Assembly (NCBI GenBank): GCA_023441625.1
Contig: JAEZOA010000136.1
Coordinates: 1-64,000 of the forward strand
Length of the DNA stretch: 64,000 bases
Reading direction: 5' to 3'
Source: Bacillota bacterium
Lineage (GTDB): Bacteria; Bacillota; Clostridia; Acetivibrionales; DSM-1351
Below, one piece after another: positions 53,307 through 62,633 of this stretch (the stretch's first letter is position 1; every line of letters begins with the position of its first letter). A program made the position numbers and the translations under genes. The notes below the pieces were generated by a model, which had not been told where the DNA came from, did no database searches, and saw only the letters and a program-made list of their open reading frames with translations.

Positions 53307-54062
53307 CTAAAATGTGAGTTGCTCTATTCTCCGCTGTATTGCATCAATATCCACATCTGTATTATAGCAAGGCCCATTTGGTTGCTTGTTAGTAACACCA
53401 ACTACTGGTATCCCTCTGACATCTGAAATTCCACTCATCAAGTCTCTTTCACAGGCAACGGAAATTATAAGCCTTGGCCTATTTTTCTTAATAATATTTC
53501 GTGCTACAGTTCCTCCTGTTGCAATATAAATGTTAATATTTTTTTGCTCAGCATACTCCATCAATGCTCCAATTTTGCATTTTCCGCATCTCTTGCACAA
53601 TTTTGGATTATTAGTCACCTTTAGTCCACATTCACTATTTTGCAGGCAGTGAGGCAAAAGCAGCATAATATCCTGTGCTTTATACTTCTTATTCTCAGAA
53701 TCAACCACAATATTATTCAACTCAATATAAAAATATCGAATACTTTTTCTTGTTTTATTATTTGCCTTAGTCAGTAGTAGCGCTACAGGCAGCATAACCC
53801 TCAAGCCCAATTTGGTAAGTGTTAAAAAAAAGCCACTAGCTCTTTTTCTTTTGTATGTATAAATTATAGAAACAACCATTACTGCTGATACTAAAATACA
53901 AACACAAATGGCAATAATAAAGACCATTAGTATTGTATTATACACACTTATAGATGCATATGCATATGCAATACTAAAGACCGCTAACAGCGCTATAAAT
54001 GCTGCCAAAATAATTATTGCTGTCCGAATAAATACTTTTATATTACTTTCCAAGCTTTTCAC
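53307..54062 (-). CDS. DUF116 membrane protein with cysteine cluster
   Basis: 251 aa. Two membrane spans (about 10-32 and 40-68) are followed by a cytoplasmic DUF116 domain. A Cys-rich stretch (HCLQNSECGLKVTNN, CKRCGKCKIG) suggests an iron-sulfur or zinc site, and a further Cys lies in SVACERDLMSGIS and QPNGPCYNTDVD. The function is unknown; genes of this family recur beside fmt and rsmB in clostridia, which hints at a role in translation or Fe-S metabolism. It overlaps the end of fmt by 20 bases, so the two are translationally coupled. Confidence 0.87.
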   Translation of the reverse strand: MKSLESNIKVFIRTAIIILAAFIALLAVFSIAYAYASISVYNTILMVFIIAICVCILVSAVMVVSIIYTYKRKRASGFFLTLTKLGLRVMLPVALLLTKANNKTRKSIRYFYIELNNIVVDSENKKYKAQDIMLLLPHCLQNSECGLKVTNNPKLCKRCGKCKIGALMEYAEQKNINIYIATGGTVARNIIKKNRPRLIISVACERDLMSGISDVRGIPVVGVTNKQPNGPCYNTDVDIDAIQRRIEQLTF

Positions 54063-54978
54063 CTACATCTATTTGATGTCCTCTAATGTAATCACTTACG
54101 CTCATCCTTTTTGAGGAATCAAACTGGATCTCTTTAATCAAAATAAATGTATCTGAACACTTAACTAAAATTCCTTCTCTATCAACCTGAGCTATTTCAC
54201 CATCAGCAAGCTTTGATTCCATATATGGAACTAGGCTAGTTCGCCAAATTCTCATTCTATTTCCATTTAAATAAGTATATGCCCCAGGCCAAGGCGCTGT
54301 TCCTCTTACTAGATTGTGTACTTGCTGTGCAGTCTTCGTCCATTCGATAAGACCAAGCTCTTTTGACATTAAAGGAGCATATGAAGACAAAGCTTCTATC
54401 TGCGGTTTTCTCTCAAGTGACCCATTTACTAATTGAGTTAAAGTATTTTTTAATACCTCAGCTCCTAAAACAGCCATTTTATCATTTAGTTCACCAGCAG
54501 TAATATTATCGTCTATATTCAACTCACTACTGAGTAACATATCACCAGTGTCTAAACCCACATCAGTGAACATAGTAGTAATTCCAGTAATTTTTTCACC
54601 ATTTATTATTGCCCAATTTATTGGGGCAGCACCCCTATAAGCAGGCAACAGTGAACCATGGACATTAATGCAGCCTAATGTCGGAACCTCTAATAACTCC
54701 TTTGAAAGAATCTTTCCGTAGGCAGCAGTAACAAGTAAATCTGGGCCAAGTGCTCTAATCTGCTCCACAAATTCAGGTGTCTTTATCTTGCTGGGTTGGA
54801 GTACATCAATACCATGTTCGATTGCAATCTCTTTTACTGGAGGAGCACAGAACTTGTTACCTCTTCCCTTTGGTTTATCAGGTTGAGTTACTGCAGCTAT
54901 TACGTGATATCCCTCTTTAATAAGCATTTCAAGGCTAGGAACAGCAAACTCCGGTGTACCCATAAAAACTATTTTCAA
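54043..54978 (-). CDS. fmt: Methionyl-tRNA formyltransferase
   Basis: 311 aa from a TTG at 54978, giving the family start MKIVFMGTPEFAVP; a GTG at 54990 would add four residues but its SD would be too close. It formylates Met-tRNAfMet for initiation. N-terminal Rossmann domain, the SLLPAYRGAAPINWAIINGE motif with the catalytic Asn-His-Asp set (NVHGSLLP; DTGDMLL), and the C-terminal OB domain (LVRGTAPWPGAYTYL). It lies 54 bases after def and overlaps the DUF116 gene: def-fmt is the classical pair for making and removing the formyl group. Confidence 0.96.
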   Translation of the reverse strand: MKIVFMGTPEFAVPSLEMLIKEGYHVIAAVTQPDKPKGRGNKFCAPPVKEIAIEHGIDVLQPSKIKTPEFVEQIRALGPDLLVTAAYGKILSKELLEVPTLGCINVHGSLLPAYRGAAPINWAIINGEKITGITTMFTDVGLDTGDMLLSSELNIDDNITAGELNDKMAVLGAEVLKNTLTQLVNGSLERKPQIEALSSYAPLMSKELGLIEWTKTAQQVHNLVRGTAPWPGAYTYLNGNRMRIWRTSLVPYMESKLADGEIAQVDREGILVKCSDTFILIKEIQFDSSKRMSVSDYIRGHQIDVGEKLGK

Positions 54979-55032
54979 AATAAACTTCACTCTCCCACTT
55001 CAATAATATTTCTAACTTTTCGAGGATGAAGT

Positions 55033-55503
55033 TTACATATCCTCTAGTTCTTTGCCCGTATACATTTTGTGAGCCTTATCCTTGTATAATATTCCGTCAA
55101 GATGATCAAGTTCGTGGCAAATAGCTCTTGCAAATAATTCATCGGCCTCAACAATGACTGTCTCACCATTAATATCTGTATATTTAGCCTTTACGTGCAT
55201 AGGCCTCTTAACCTCTCCAGATGTTCCAGGTATACTAAGACAGCCTTCAGGCCCATCCTGTTCTCCGCTTTGCTCAAGTATCTCCGGATTTATCATTTCA
55301 AACAGACCATTTCCAACATCAATAGTAACTATTCTCTTTAGTATTCCAATTTGAGGAGCAGCTAGACCAACTCCATCTGCTTTATACATGGTATCAGCCA
55401 TATCTTCAATAAGTGTAAGTATTTTGTTATCAATTTTCTCAACTGGCCGACTCTTTTTTCTTAAGATTTCATCTCCGTCAACTCTTATTTCTCTGTATGC
55501 CAT
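55033..55503 (-). CDS. def: Peptide deformylase
   Basis: 156 aa metalloenzyme removing the formyl group from new proteins. Start ATG 55503 (MAYREIRVDGDEILRK) follows GGAGG; an in-frame ATG at 55554 lacks an SD. The three motifs are intact: GVGLAAPQIG, EGCLSIPG (metal Cys) and ICHELDHLDG (metal His pair and catalytic Glu). The short form fits the type 1 enzymes. It lies upstream of fmt, downstream of priA in the same direction. Confidence 0.97.
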   Translation of the reverse strand: MAYREIRVDGDEILRKKSRPVEKIDNKILTLIEDMADTMYKADGVGLAAPQIGILKRIVTIDVGNGLFEMINPEILEQSGEQDGPEGCLSIPGTSGEVKRPMHVKAKYTDINGETVIVEADELFARAICHELDHLDGILYKDKAHKMYTGKELEDM

Positions 55504-55675
55504 GCTACAACCTCCAAATGTTATATAAATAAAATCAATACATATTATTCCCATTTACTTCCACTAGCTAACACTTTATAAGCTTATACTAAATTTCTAT
55601 CTGCCATTCTATATTCTATAACTAGAATAAGTATATTTAAATGTAGTAGTAGCTTTTACAAATATTTTTATTCTA

Positions 55676-58135
55676 TTATAGCATATTATATGGATTTATA
55701 TCTATGCTCATCATAATATCTCCATCCTTTGCTTTCTTCCATACTCGATCAGACATTTCAGTCAATTCCTCTACCATCAATTCAAGATTCTTTGCTTTGA
55801 TTACTAGTCTCCAACGGTATTTATTTGCTATTTTAGGTATTGGACACCTTGATGGCCCCAAAATTTCAAAATCCGAAGCACACTTATCTACAAGTTCACT
55901 TTTGGTGTTTTTTGCAATTTCAAAGATTGGTCTGTCCCTTCGACCACTAAATGTAACAATTGCTATATTAGAAAATGGAGGATAGTCAAGTCGTTTTCTA
56001 ATCAATATTTCTTGATTATAAAAGCTAATATAATCCTGTTTACAGGCAGCTAATATACTATAATCCTCTGTGTTATAGGTTTGTATTATTACTCTTCCCC
56101 TTTTTTCACCTCTTCCAGCTCTTCCAGCAACTTGTGTCAAAAGCTGAAAGGTCCTTTCTGAAGATCTGAAGTCACCCACATTAAGCATACTATCTGCTGC
56201 TAAAGCCCCTACTAAAGTAACATTAGGGAAATCATGACCTTTAGCAATCATCTGAGTTCCTACAATTACGTCTATATTTTCTTGCTTAAATTGCTTCAAT
56301 ATCTCTTCATGAGCATTTTTATAGCCTATAGTATCAGTATCCATTCGAATTACTGAACAATTAGGAAGTCTACATCTTAATTCTTCCTCTATTTTTTGAG
56401 TACCAACACCAAAATATCTAATATTTCTACTTTCACAGGATGGGCATTGTGTTGGATTTTTTACTGTAAATCCACAATAATGGCATATTAATCTATTATT
56501 TTTTGAATGATAGGTTAATGCAATATTGCACTCAGGGCACTTCATTGTATAGCCACAATTTCTACAAAATACAAAAGTAGAAAAACCACGTCTATTTAAG
56601 AATAATATACTTTGCTCACTATTCTCAATATTTTTTATTAGCTCATCAATAAGTTTTGAGCTGAAGGGTGTTTTATTTCCATTTTGAAGTTCCGTTCTCA
56701 TGTCTACTAGCTCAACATCCGGGAGTTTTGCCTCATTTGGGCGATTATTCATTTCTATTAACTCAATTTCATTTTTTGCAGCTCTATAATATGTATCCAC
56801 TGAAGGAGTAGCCGACCCATATAGCAGAAGAGCATTATTTATTTCACATCTCTTTTGAGCCACCTCTTTAGCATTGTATCTAGGAATAGCTTCAGACTTG
56901 TATGAGGCTTCATGCTCCTCATCAATCACAACTAAGCCCAAATTATTAATTGGTGCAAATACAGCTGAACGTGCTCCTACAACAACGTCAACCCTTCCTT
57001 CACTGATTAGTCTCCACTGGTCAAATCTCTCTCCAAGTGACAGTCTGCTGTGCATAACCGCTACTCTCTTTCCAAATCTAGCGACGAATCTTTCAACCAT
57101 TTGAGGGGTTAGCGCTATCTCCGGCACAAGCATTATAGCTTTTTTACCAAGCTCAAAGCAATGGGAAATAAGTTGCAGATAAACCTCAGTCTTGCCACTT
57201 CCAGTTATTCCATATATTAGGCTTTCACTATATACTTTGCTGTCTAGTTTCTGTATTAAGAGACTCAAAGCTTTGCTCTGATCCTCAGTTGGAAGAAGAG
57301 GTTCTGTTCTTTCATATATTCTATTATTTAAGGGATTTCTCAGAATCTCTAAATTTTTATAGCAGATAAACCCATACTTGCTCAGGGTATCTAAAACAGA
57401 TGACGATACACCTGCAAACCTTTGGATATCAGCAACTGAAACCACTTCATTATCCAGAAGAATTTCCAACACTCTAATATGTTGAATCTTCTTTATAGTA
57501 TTATTTTCAAGCTCGTCTATAATTTCTTCCTTTGGTTTTGCTAGATAAACAGCCTTGATTGATTTTGCATTAACCTTTTGTTCATAGGATTCTTCTATAC
57601 ATATTGCATTGCACTCACAAAGCTCATTTATATACCCTTTAAAACCCCTTATCTCACACATATCTCGTAGCTGTTCATACTCACATTCTCCACCTACACA
57701 AGACAGATTTTCTACTATTTTATTCATATTGCTTTTTTTAAAAACTTTTATTCCTTCAGTTGTTAAAAGCTTTACATTTTTTACAGCTTTAACACTAATA
57801 CCCGGTGGTAGCATGCATTTGATTACGTCAGAATATGTACAAATATACTGCCTCTTCATCCACTCTAAAAGCTGTATATTATCCTCTTTTAAAAGCGGAT
57901 AGGGTTCTAGAACTTGTTTTATTAATTTATATTCAATAGCCTTTATAAGAATATTCTTAGGATTTATTTCTAATACAAAGCCTTCTTTTACCTTCCCACC
58001 ATGCCCAAAAGGAACTAAAACTCTGCAGCCAACACAAATCTGACCTAGAAGGTCTTCTGGAACAGCATATGTATATTTTTTATCAAAGGCTCTTGTAGTA
58101 TTACTAAGAACAATTGATGCAGTTGTTATATTCAT
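55676..58135 (-). CDS. priA: Primosomal protein N', replication restart helicase
   Basis: 819 aa from ATG 58135 (MNITTASIVLSN), after GGAG at seven bases; an ATG at 58150 is the alternative. Superfamily 2 helicase that reloads the replisome at collapsed forks. N-terminal 3'-DNA-binding and winged-helix domains (1-270), Walker A GITGSGKTEVYLQLI, DEEH box VVIDEEHEASYK, the zinc-binding region with four CxxC pairs (CRNCGYTMKCPECNIALTYH and CHYCGF...CPSC), then the C-terminal helicase motif VAGRAGRGEKRGRVIIQT. Intact and of usual length. Upstream is a single-stranded DNA-binding-like gene, fitting a replication role. Confidence 0.96.
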   Translation of the reverse strand: MNITTASIVLSNTTRAFDKKYTYAVPEDLLGQICVGCRVLVPFGHGGKVKEGFVLEINPKNILIKAIEYKLIKQVLEPYPLLKEDNIQLLEWMKRQYICTYSDVIKCMLPPGISVKAVKNVKLLTTEGIKVFKKSNMNKIVENLSCVGGECEYEQLRDMCEIRGFKGYINELCECNAICIEESYEQKVNAKSIKAVYLAKPKEEIIDELENNTIKKIQHIRVLEILLDNEVVSVADIQRFAGVSSSVLDTLSKYGFICYKNLEILRNPLNNRIYERTEPLLPTEDQSKALSLLIQKLDSKVYSESLIYGITGSGKTEVYLQLISHCFELGKKAIMLVPEIALTPQMVERFVARFGKRVAVMHSRLSLGERFDQWRLISEGRVDVVVGARSAVFAPINNLGLVVIDEEHEASYKSEAIPRYNAKEVAQKRCEINNALLLYGSATPSVDTYYRAAKNEIELIEMNNRPNEAKLPDVELVDMRTELQNGNKTPFSSKLIDELIKNIENSEQSILFLNRRGFSTFVFCRNCGYTMKCPECNIALTYHSKNNRLICHYCGFTVKNPTQCPSCESRNIRYFGVGTQKIEEELRCRLPNCSVIRMDTDTIGYKNAHEEILKQFKQENIDVIVGTQMIAKGHDFPNVTLVGALAADSMLNVGDFRSSERTFQLLTQVAGRAGRGEKRGRVIIQTYNTEDYSILAACKQDYISFYNQEILIRKRLDYPPFSNIAIVTFSGRRDRPIFEIAKNTKSELVDKCASDFEILGPSRCPIPKIANKYRWRLVIKAKNLELMVEELTEMSDRVWKKAKDGDIMMSIDINPYNML

Positions 58136-58296
58136 CTTTTTACTCCACATAAATGTTTTAATTCACTACATAGTTTTACTTATTTATATCTGATATGTCA
58201 TTATAACATACTTTTTCTGTCTCAAAAACTTAAAATAAAACCGTAGCTTTCCCCATCAAGAAGCTTTCTTGGCGCTTGTTAAACTCACAATATACT

Positions 58297-58330
58297 AAAA
58301 GCCCACTTCACATTGATGCGAAATGAGCTT
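58297..58330 (-). terminator. Terminator after the SSB-like gene
   Basis: On the minus strand AAGCUCAUUUCGC pairs over 13 positions (three G-U) with GUGAAGUGGGCUU around AUCAAU, then UUUU. It lies 48 bases past the stop codon. Confidence 0.75.
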
Positions 58331-58377
58331 AAACTTTATAAATTTTATATGTAATGGATTTAATAAAAATATTTTAT

Positions 58378-59055
58378 TTATTCTTCTGTAAATCCTTCAT
58401 TAACAGTGTCAATTACTGTATTTTGAGGCACATCACATATTTCCATCTTGGAAACCGATACCTCATAGGCAGTTTTAAATATCGCTTCACCAGATTCTAA
58501 TTTCTTCTGGTATTCTCTACTTTGTATTCTCCCCCAAATTTTTATATTATCCCCTATAGCAAGATTCTGTGAATATCTAGCATTCCTCCCCCAAGCTATG
58601 CAAGGTATATAGTCAGATTTGTTATAAGGTCTATTTACAGCAACAAGAATATCAGTAATCTCTCTACCAAATGGGGTCATTCTATATATTGGATTCTTAC
58701 ATATGTATCCGTTCAAATATATTTGATTTGGATTTTTGATTCTCTTATCTTCCTCAGCAAAAATAACTTCTCGTGCAAAAACTGTAAGTACAAGTTTATT
58801 AGATTCACTTTTATAGCTATTATAAGACCTAAACTGACCCTCAATCTCTAATGACACTCCCATTTGAAGTTTACTCTTTGGTATAAGTCTTTCAGAAAAT
58901 GTAACCGATATTTTATCACTGCTATCGCTTAATCTTGGTACATCTAAATAAAATGAATAAAAGCCCTCACCATAAACCTCATGACTAAATTCTACCTCGG
59001 AAATAACTTTCCCTGAAATGGTCACTACATTGTTTTCTATCACATTTCCGACCAT
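58378..59055 (-). CDS. Single-stranded DNA-binding-like protein with two OB folds
   Basis: 225 aa. Two OB-fold-like halves: the first (about 5-95) reads NNVVTISGKVISEVEFSHEV; the second (about 105-205) has the classical SSB pattern NQIYLNGYICKNPIYRMTPF, then DILVAVNRPYNKSDYIPCIA and WGR...NLAIGDNIKIWGRIQS. The SSB acidic C-terminal tip (DDDIPF-like) is absent; the tail ends VNEGFTEE. So this is an SSB-related protein, not the main SSB, seen widely in clostridia upstream of priA-type genes. Good SD (GGGGGG region) before the ATG. Confidence 0.85.
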   Translation of the reverse strand: MVGNVIENNVVTISGKVISEVEFSHEVYGEGFYSFYLDVPRLSDSSDKISVTFSERLIPKSKLQMGVSLEIEGQFRSYNSYKSESNKLVLTVFAREVIFAEEDKRIKNPNQIYLNGYICKNPIYRMTPFGREITDILVAVNRPYNKSDYIPCIAWGRNARYSQNLAIGDNIKIWGRIQSREYQKKLESGEAIFKTAYEVSVSKMEICDVPQNTVIDTVNEGFTEE

Positions 59056-59411
59056 TTTCCCCCCACTCCTCTCTTTTGCTGTTGTGTATCTCTTTTTATT
59101 TATCTAATGTAATATGTATTCCTGCAGAATACGATTTAGAATATTTTTAAAATTTATTTTTTACTATATTTAAGAATGAAGGTATATTGTAATCTACTCC
59201 AAAATGATCCAATCCCTTAATATTATATTACATAATTGTTAAAATGAAAATCTTTTATTCTACAAAAAAAAACGAATTTTTGTGACAAAAAGTATTGTAC
59301 TGCAGATAAATGATATTATTAGTTACATTAAATAATATTGTAAAATAAAAACCACCCCTTATTAGAGGTATATAATATTACTATTAATATAGATTATTTT
59401 GTATGTTATAA

Positions 59412-59537
59412 AAGTTCCCCACCTACAATTGTGATATGTATTCCGAAGCTTGCTCAAATGAAGGCTTTGGCTATGTATGTGATATTTCAACCAGGAATTT
59501 AGGTTATTATGTAATTAATTGTTATCTGCCTTATTAA
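59412..59537 (+). pseudogene. Cysteine-rich coding remnant
   Basis: 42 codons of open frame after an in-frame TAA, with one internal ATG at 59436 and no SD. It reads NCDMYSEACSNEGFGYVCDI and ends YYVINCYLPY before the stop. Four or more cysteines in a short span look like the end of a secreted or bacteriocin-like protein, but the upstream part is closed, so I take it as a fragment. Base composition is less AT-rich than its surroundings. Confidence 0.3.
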
Positions 59538-59590
59538 GCAAAAAAGTGCAAATGACTAAGCAGAATTAACTCTTATCAATTGCACTTTTA
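59537..59590 (-). terminator. Terminator after the DUF4352 gene
   Basis: AAAAGTGCAA pairs with TTGCACTTTT across a 28-base loop with partial pairing. On the minus strand TTTTTTG follows. It lies about 90 bases past the DUF4352 stop. Confidence 0.7.
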
Positions 59591-59675
59591 TGATATGAAA
59601 TAAGCTAGCCTAAAATATCTAGAGTCTTACCTATTCGCAAATTATTTTTATGTAATAAACTTTATTTATAACACC

Positions 59676-60209
59676 TTAGTTTATGCTAACTTTTTCCTCT
59701 CCACTTAAGAGTCCCTTAATTGTAAGAGTGAGCCCCTTTGAATTCTCGGGAATTTCAAATACTATACCACCTCTAAATTCAGAAGCAGCAGGTACGTCTC
59801 CATCAAGCTGTTCAATATTATCCTCCTCTAAGGTTGCCAAACCAACTAAAGAAAGATCATAAGCATTTCCATCAGCATCATTAAGATCGAACATCATTAA
59901 TGAACTTACTGCAGAAGCTTCATTTGTATCATTCTTAACTGTAATATCAAATTTGCAATAGGTTTTACCTTCTTCTGCTTCAAAAAAATCAGACCCTTTA
60001 CTAAACGTATAAGCATTTACAGTATAACTAATATCTTCTATAGTAACTGTTTTATCAACCTTGTTCCATCCTTCTGATACAGCTTTTGAATCTGATACAC
60101 CAGCTTTACTAATTGATGTATCAGATGATGTAGAAACTGATACTGATCCACATGCGCTTAAAGATGTAAGCATTAGAGACATTAATAATACTAAAACTAA
60201 TTTTTTCAT
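59676..60209 (-). CDS. DUF4352 lipoprotein
   Basis: 177 aa exported lipoprotein. Signal peptide with lipobox LTSLSAC (Cys at 20), a Ser-rich linker, then a DUF4352/telokin-like immunoglobulin-fold domain (about 50-177): AEEGKTYCKFDITVKND, GLATLEEDNI, FRGGIVFEIPENSKGLTL. The family is common on Gram-positive surfaces, with no defined catalysis. AGGA precedes the ATG. Monocistronic, with its own terminator. Confidence 0.85.
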   Translation of the reverse strand: MKKLVLVLLMSLMLTSLSACGSVSVSTSSDTSISKAGVSDSKAVSEGWNKVDKTVTIEDISYTVNAYTFSKGSDFFEAEEGKTYCKFDITVKNDTNEASAVSSLMMFDLNDADGNAYDLSLVGLATLEEDNIEQLDGDVPAASEFRGGIVFEIPENSKGLTLTIKGLLSGEEKVSIN

Positions 60210-60356
60210 TTGTCTTATCCTCCAGAGTATTATGTAATTAAATTTACATTTTTTTATTATTTTAGTTCTTTCAACCTTTCTTTACCAATAAACACATGAT
60301 TTTGAAACAGCAATGTTTATTTTACCATAATTTTACTATAAATATAATAATAATTT

Positions 60357-61133
60357 CTATTTTTTTCTCTGTTGTCTTCCCTGATCATCAATATAATAAT
60401 TGTCTAGCATTAACATATCCGAAACCTTTGCGAATACAAATCCTTTTGACTTCAGCTCTGAAATTATTTGTGGAAGTAACTCTACGGTGTGCTGCGTATC
60501 ATTGTGAAATAGAATTATTGCACCTGGTTTGGTTCTTTTTAATATTCTATCTAAGATGGCCTGCTTGCTCATTTCTTTCTTCCAATCCAGGCTATCAACA
60601 TTCCACTGAATCGGATAACAGCTGAGTTCATTGCAAGTATCAATTACATTATTATTATAATCTCCATAAGGAGGTCTAAAAAGCTTTACCTTTACTCCTG
60701 ATATCTCTTCTAGCTTTTGATTGCAAAGTTCAATCTCGCTTTTGCATTTTTCCTTGCTTATCGTACTCATTCGTAGATGCGAGTACCCATGGTTAGCTAT
60801 ATCATGACCATCATTCGCAATAAGTTTAACTGCATCAGGAAACTTTTCCGCCCATTGCCCTACCATGAAAAAACTAGCCTTTATATCTTCCTTCTTTAGA
60901 ATCTCAAGAATTGTTGGTATATCTGATGCTCCCCATGCACAATCAAAGGTTATTGTCACCTTATCTGTTTCAACGCTGTATATTGGCAGATGCCTTTCCG
61001 AATTAAAAACATCTACAGTTGTCACCGTATAACCTATAGTAAAAAGAGTACAAATTATTACAAACGCTAAAATAAATCTTTTAGATATTTGATTACTTTT
61101 AAAAATAATAATTTTAAACATAGGTTTTTTCAT
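60357..61133 (-). CDS. Polysaccharide deacetylase, PdaB-like
   Basis: 258 aa with an N-terminal anchor (about 20-40) and a NodB-type deacetylase domain. Motifs: catalytic/metal Asp in TITFDCAWGASD, the metal His pair in HGYSHLRM, LFRPPYGDYNNNV and DSLDWKKEM, with LFHNDTQHTVELLP at the end. These enzymes remove N-acetyl groups from peptidoglycan or chitin; PdaB relatives act on spore cortex. The Trp in the first motif (CAWG) is typical of the PdaA/PdaB group. The sporulation role is inference. Confidence 0.9.
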   Translation of the reverse strand: MKKPMFKIIIFKSNQISKRFILAFVIICTLFTIGYTVTTVDVFNSERHLPIYSVETDKVTITFDCAWGASDIPTILEILKKEDIKASFFMVGQWAEKFPDAVKLIANDGHDIANHGYSHLRMSTISKEKCKSEIELCNQKLEEISGVKVKLFRPPYGDYNNNVIDTCNELSCYPIQWNVDSLDWKKEMSKQAILDRILKRTKPGAIILFHNDTQHTVELLPQIISELKSKGFVFAKVSDMLMLDNYYIDDQGRQQRKK

Positions 61134-61185
61134 TTTTCAACTCCCATAATATGATTTGAGCTAAACTACAGCATTAGCAAAACAA

Positions 61186-61214
61186 GCACTTTTTTATTAT
61201 TAATTATCAAGTGC
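61186..61214 (-). terminator. Possible terminator after the MobA-like gene
   Basis: GCACTT (minus strand 61214-61209) pairs with AAGTGC (61191-61186) around an A/T loop, with TTGTTTTG next. A short stem, so tentative. Confidence 0.4.
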
Positions 61215-61296
61215 ATTATAATTTTAGCCCTATAGTATTTTATTTTTGTAAAATTGGAATTATGATTGATATGGAAGTGTATTGTTTAATAACCAT

Positions 61297-61908
61297 TTAT
61301 ATTAGTTGTACTCGCGTACTGTCAAATTTCAAAAGTTTTTTATTAACAAATAATTTCCGTACATTTTTATAATCCTCCGGGGTATCTATATCCATTAATA
61401 TGCCTGAACTTTTAATTTCCAAAGTCTTAAACTCATGATTGCTGATAAATTCTCTCAGGTTACTGTAGTTCGTACTTGAAAGAAGTAAGCTTGACATCCT
61501 TTTATCCATAAGTACAGGATGACCTTTTTTACCTTTATAAGTTGGTATAACTATATCACTCTTTACACTAAGTAGGCTTTCATAAACATTTTGGTCAATC
61601 AAAGCATAATCTGCTGGAATCAGGAAAATTCTATCACCTTTGGCATGCTTAAAGCCCTCTATAACAGAACTGAACATTCCTGTTTCATAATTTTTATTAT
61701 AAACCAGCTCTATCTTAGGATACTTGTCCAAAATCGGATTAAGCTTTTTAACTTTATATCCTCCAACTACAACAATTCGCGAGCAGGTATTATACATTCC
61801 CTCGATACATCGCTCTATAACGGTCTTACCGCCTAGTTCAAATGTTAGTTTATATGCACCTGCTCTAGATGAAAATCCACCGGCTAAAATAATACCTTCT
61901 ATACGCAT
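61297..61908 (-). CDS. MobA/MocA-like nucleotidyltransferase
   Basis: 203 aa from ATG 61908, giving the family start MRIEGIILAGGFSSRAGAYK (nucleotide-binding loop LAGG-x-S-S-R). Later motifs are IFLIPADYALIDQN and GHPVLMDKRM, and the C-terminal MDIDTPEDY, typical of MocA cytidylyltransferases. It would attach CMP to molybdopterin to make the cofactor used by xanthine-dehydrogenase-type hydroxylases, which fits the neighbouring genes. The SD is weak (GGGTG). A guanylyl- or other nucleotidyl transferase cannot be ruled out. Confidence 0.82.
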   Translation of the reverse strand: MRIEGIILAGGFSSRAGAYKLTFELGGKTVIERCIEGMYNTCSRIVVVGGYKVKKLNPILDKYPKIELVYNKNYETGMFSSVIEGFKHAKGDRIFLIPADYALIDQNVYESLLSVKSDIVIPTYKGKKGHPVLMDKRMSSLLLSSTNYSNLREFISNHEFKTLEIKSSGILMDIDTPEDYKNVRKLFVNKKLLKFDSTRVQLI

Positions 61909-62150
61909 AAGCTTACAACACCCATTGAAGAATAAATGCAATAAATAGTACCCCAAAAGCAATAAATTGTTTAAAACTAATTTCTCCAATAACTCCCGAT
62001 TTTATTAATTTACATAGGAAATAGCTTGGAATACATATTTCTATCATCATTCATTCCTTTTATTTTTGTTACTATCGTTATAATGCCATAAATTAATATA
62101 CAATTAATTGAACCTTTATAAAAGAGAAATTTAAGTAGAGTAATAGGATT

Positions 62151-62633
62151 CTAGATAGATATTGATGCTAGAACAGATTTTATTGCATTTCTAATCTCTT
62201 CATAGCTTGTACACCTGCAAATATTTGCTTGAAGCCATTCCTCAATCACATATTCCTCTGCATCAGGGTGAATATTTACAAGGGAATGGCATACCATCAA
62301 AAAGCCAGAGGTACAGTAACCACACTGAAACCCCCAGTTCTCTACAAATGCTTTTTGAATTGGAGCATTTTGAAGTCCTTCAACGGTGGTTACTTTATGT
62401 CCTATAGCTTCAACTGCCAGCATCAAGCATGATTTTACAGGCCATCCATCCACAAGTACTGTGCATGCACCGCAGTCACCGTTTTCACAGCTTGGTTTTG
62501 CCCCGGTTAATCCAAGCTGTTCTCTGAGAACATACAAAAGAATATCTGATGGACTGACTACAACCTCTTTTTTCTCTCCATTTATATCAAGCTCAATGAT
62601 GCTTTTGCCTTCTATTTTTAGCATTACCGCCAT
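62151..62633 (-). CDS. Molybdenum hydroxylase 2Fe-2S subunit
   Basis: 160 aa small subunit of the xanthine dehydrogenase/CO dehydrogenase (CoxS) family. It carries two 2Fe-2S clusters: plant-type CENGDCGACTVLVDG (first cluster) and CGYCTSGFLMVCHSL with NICRCTSYEEI (second cluster). It passes electrons between the molybdenum centre and FAD. It overlaps the FAD subunit gene by ten bases, so the two are translationally coupled. Confidence 0.95.
   Translation of the reverse strand: MAVMLKIEGKSIIELDINGEKKEVVVSPSDILLYVLREQLGLTGAKPSCENGDCGACTVLVDGWPVKSCLMLAVEAIGHKVTTVEGLQNAPIQKAFVENWGFQCGYCTSGFLMVCHSLVNIHPDAEEYVIEEWLQANICRCTSYEEIRNAIKSVLASISI

Larger units (their letters stand above)
59056..59675. 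other. Intergenic region with a Cys-rich remnant and a terminator
   Basis: 620 bases, mostly A/T. It holds the promoter region of the SSB-like gene (no clear -35/-10 resolved), a plus-strand coding-looking fragment at 59412-59537, and a terminator at 59537-59590. Confidence 0.5.
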
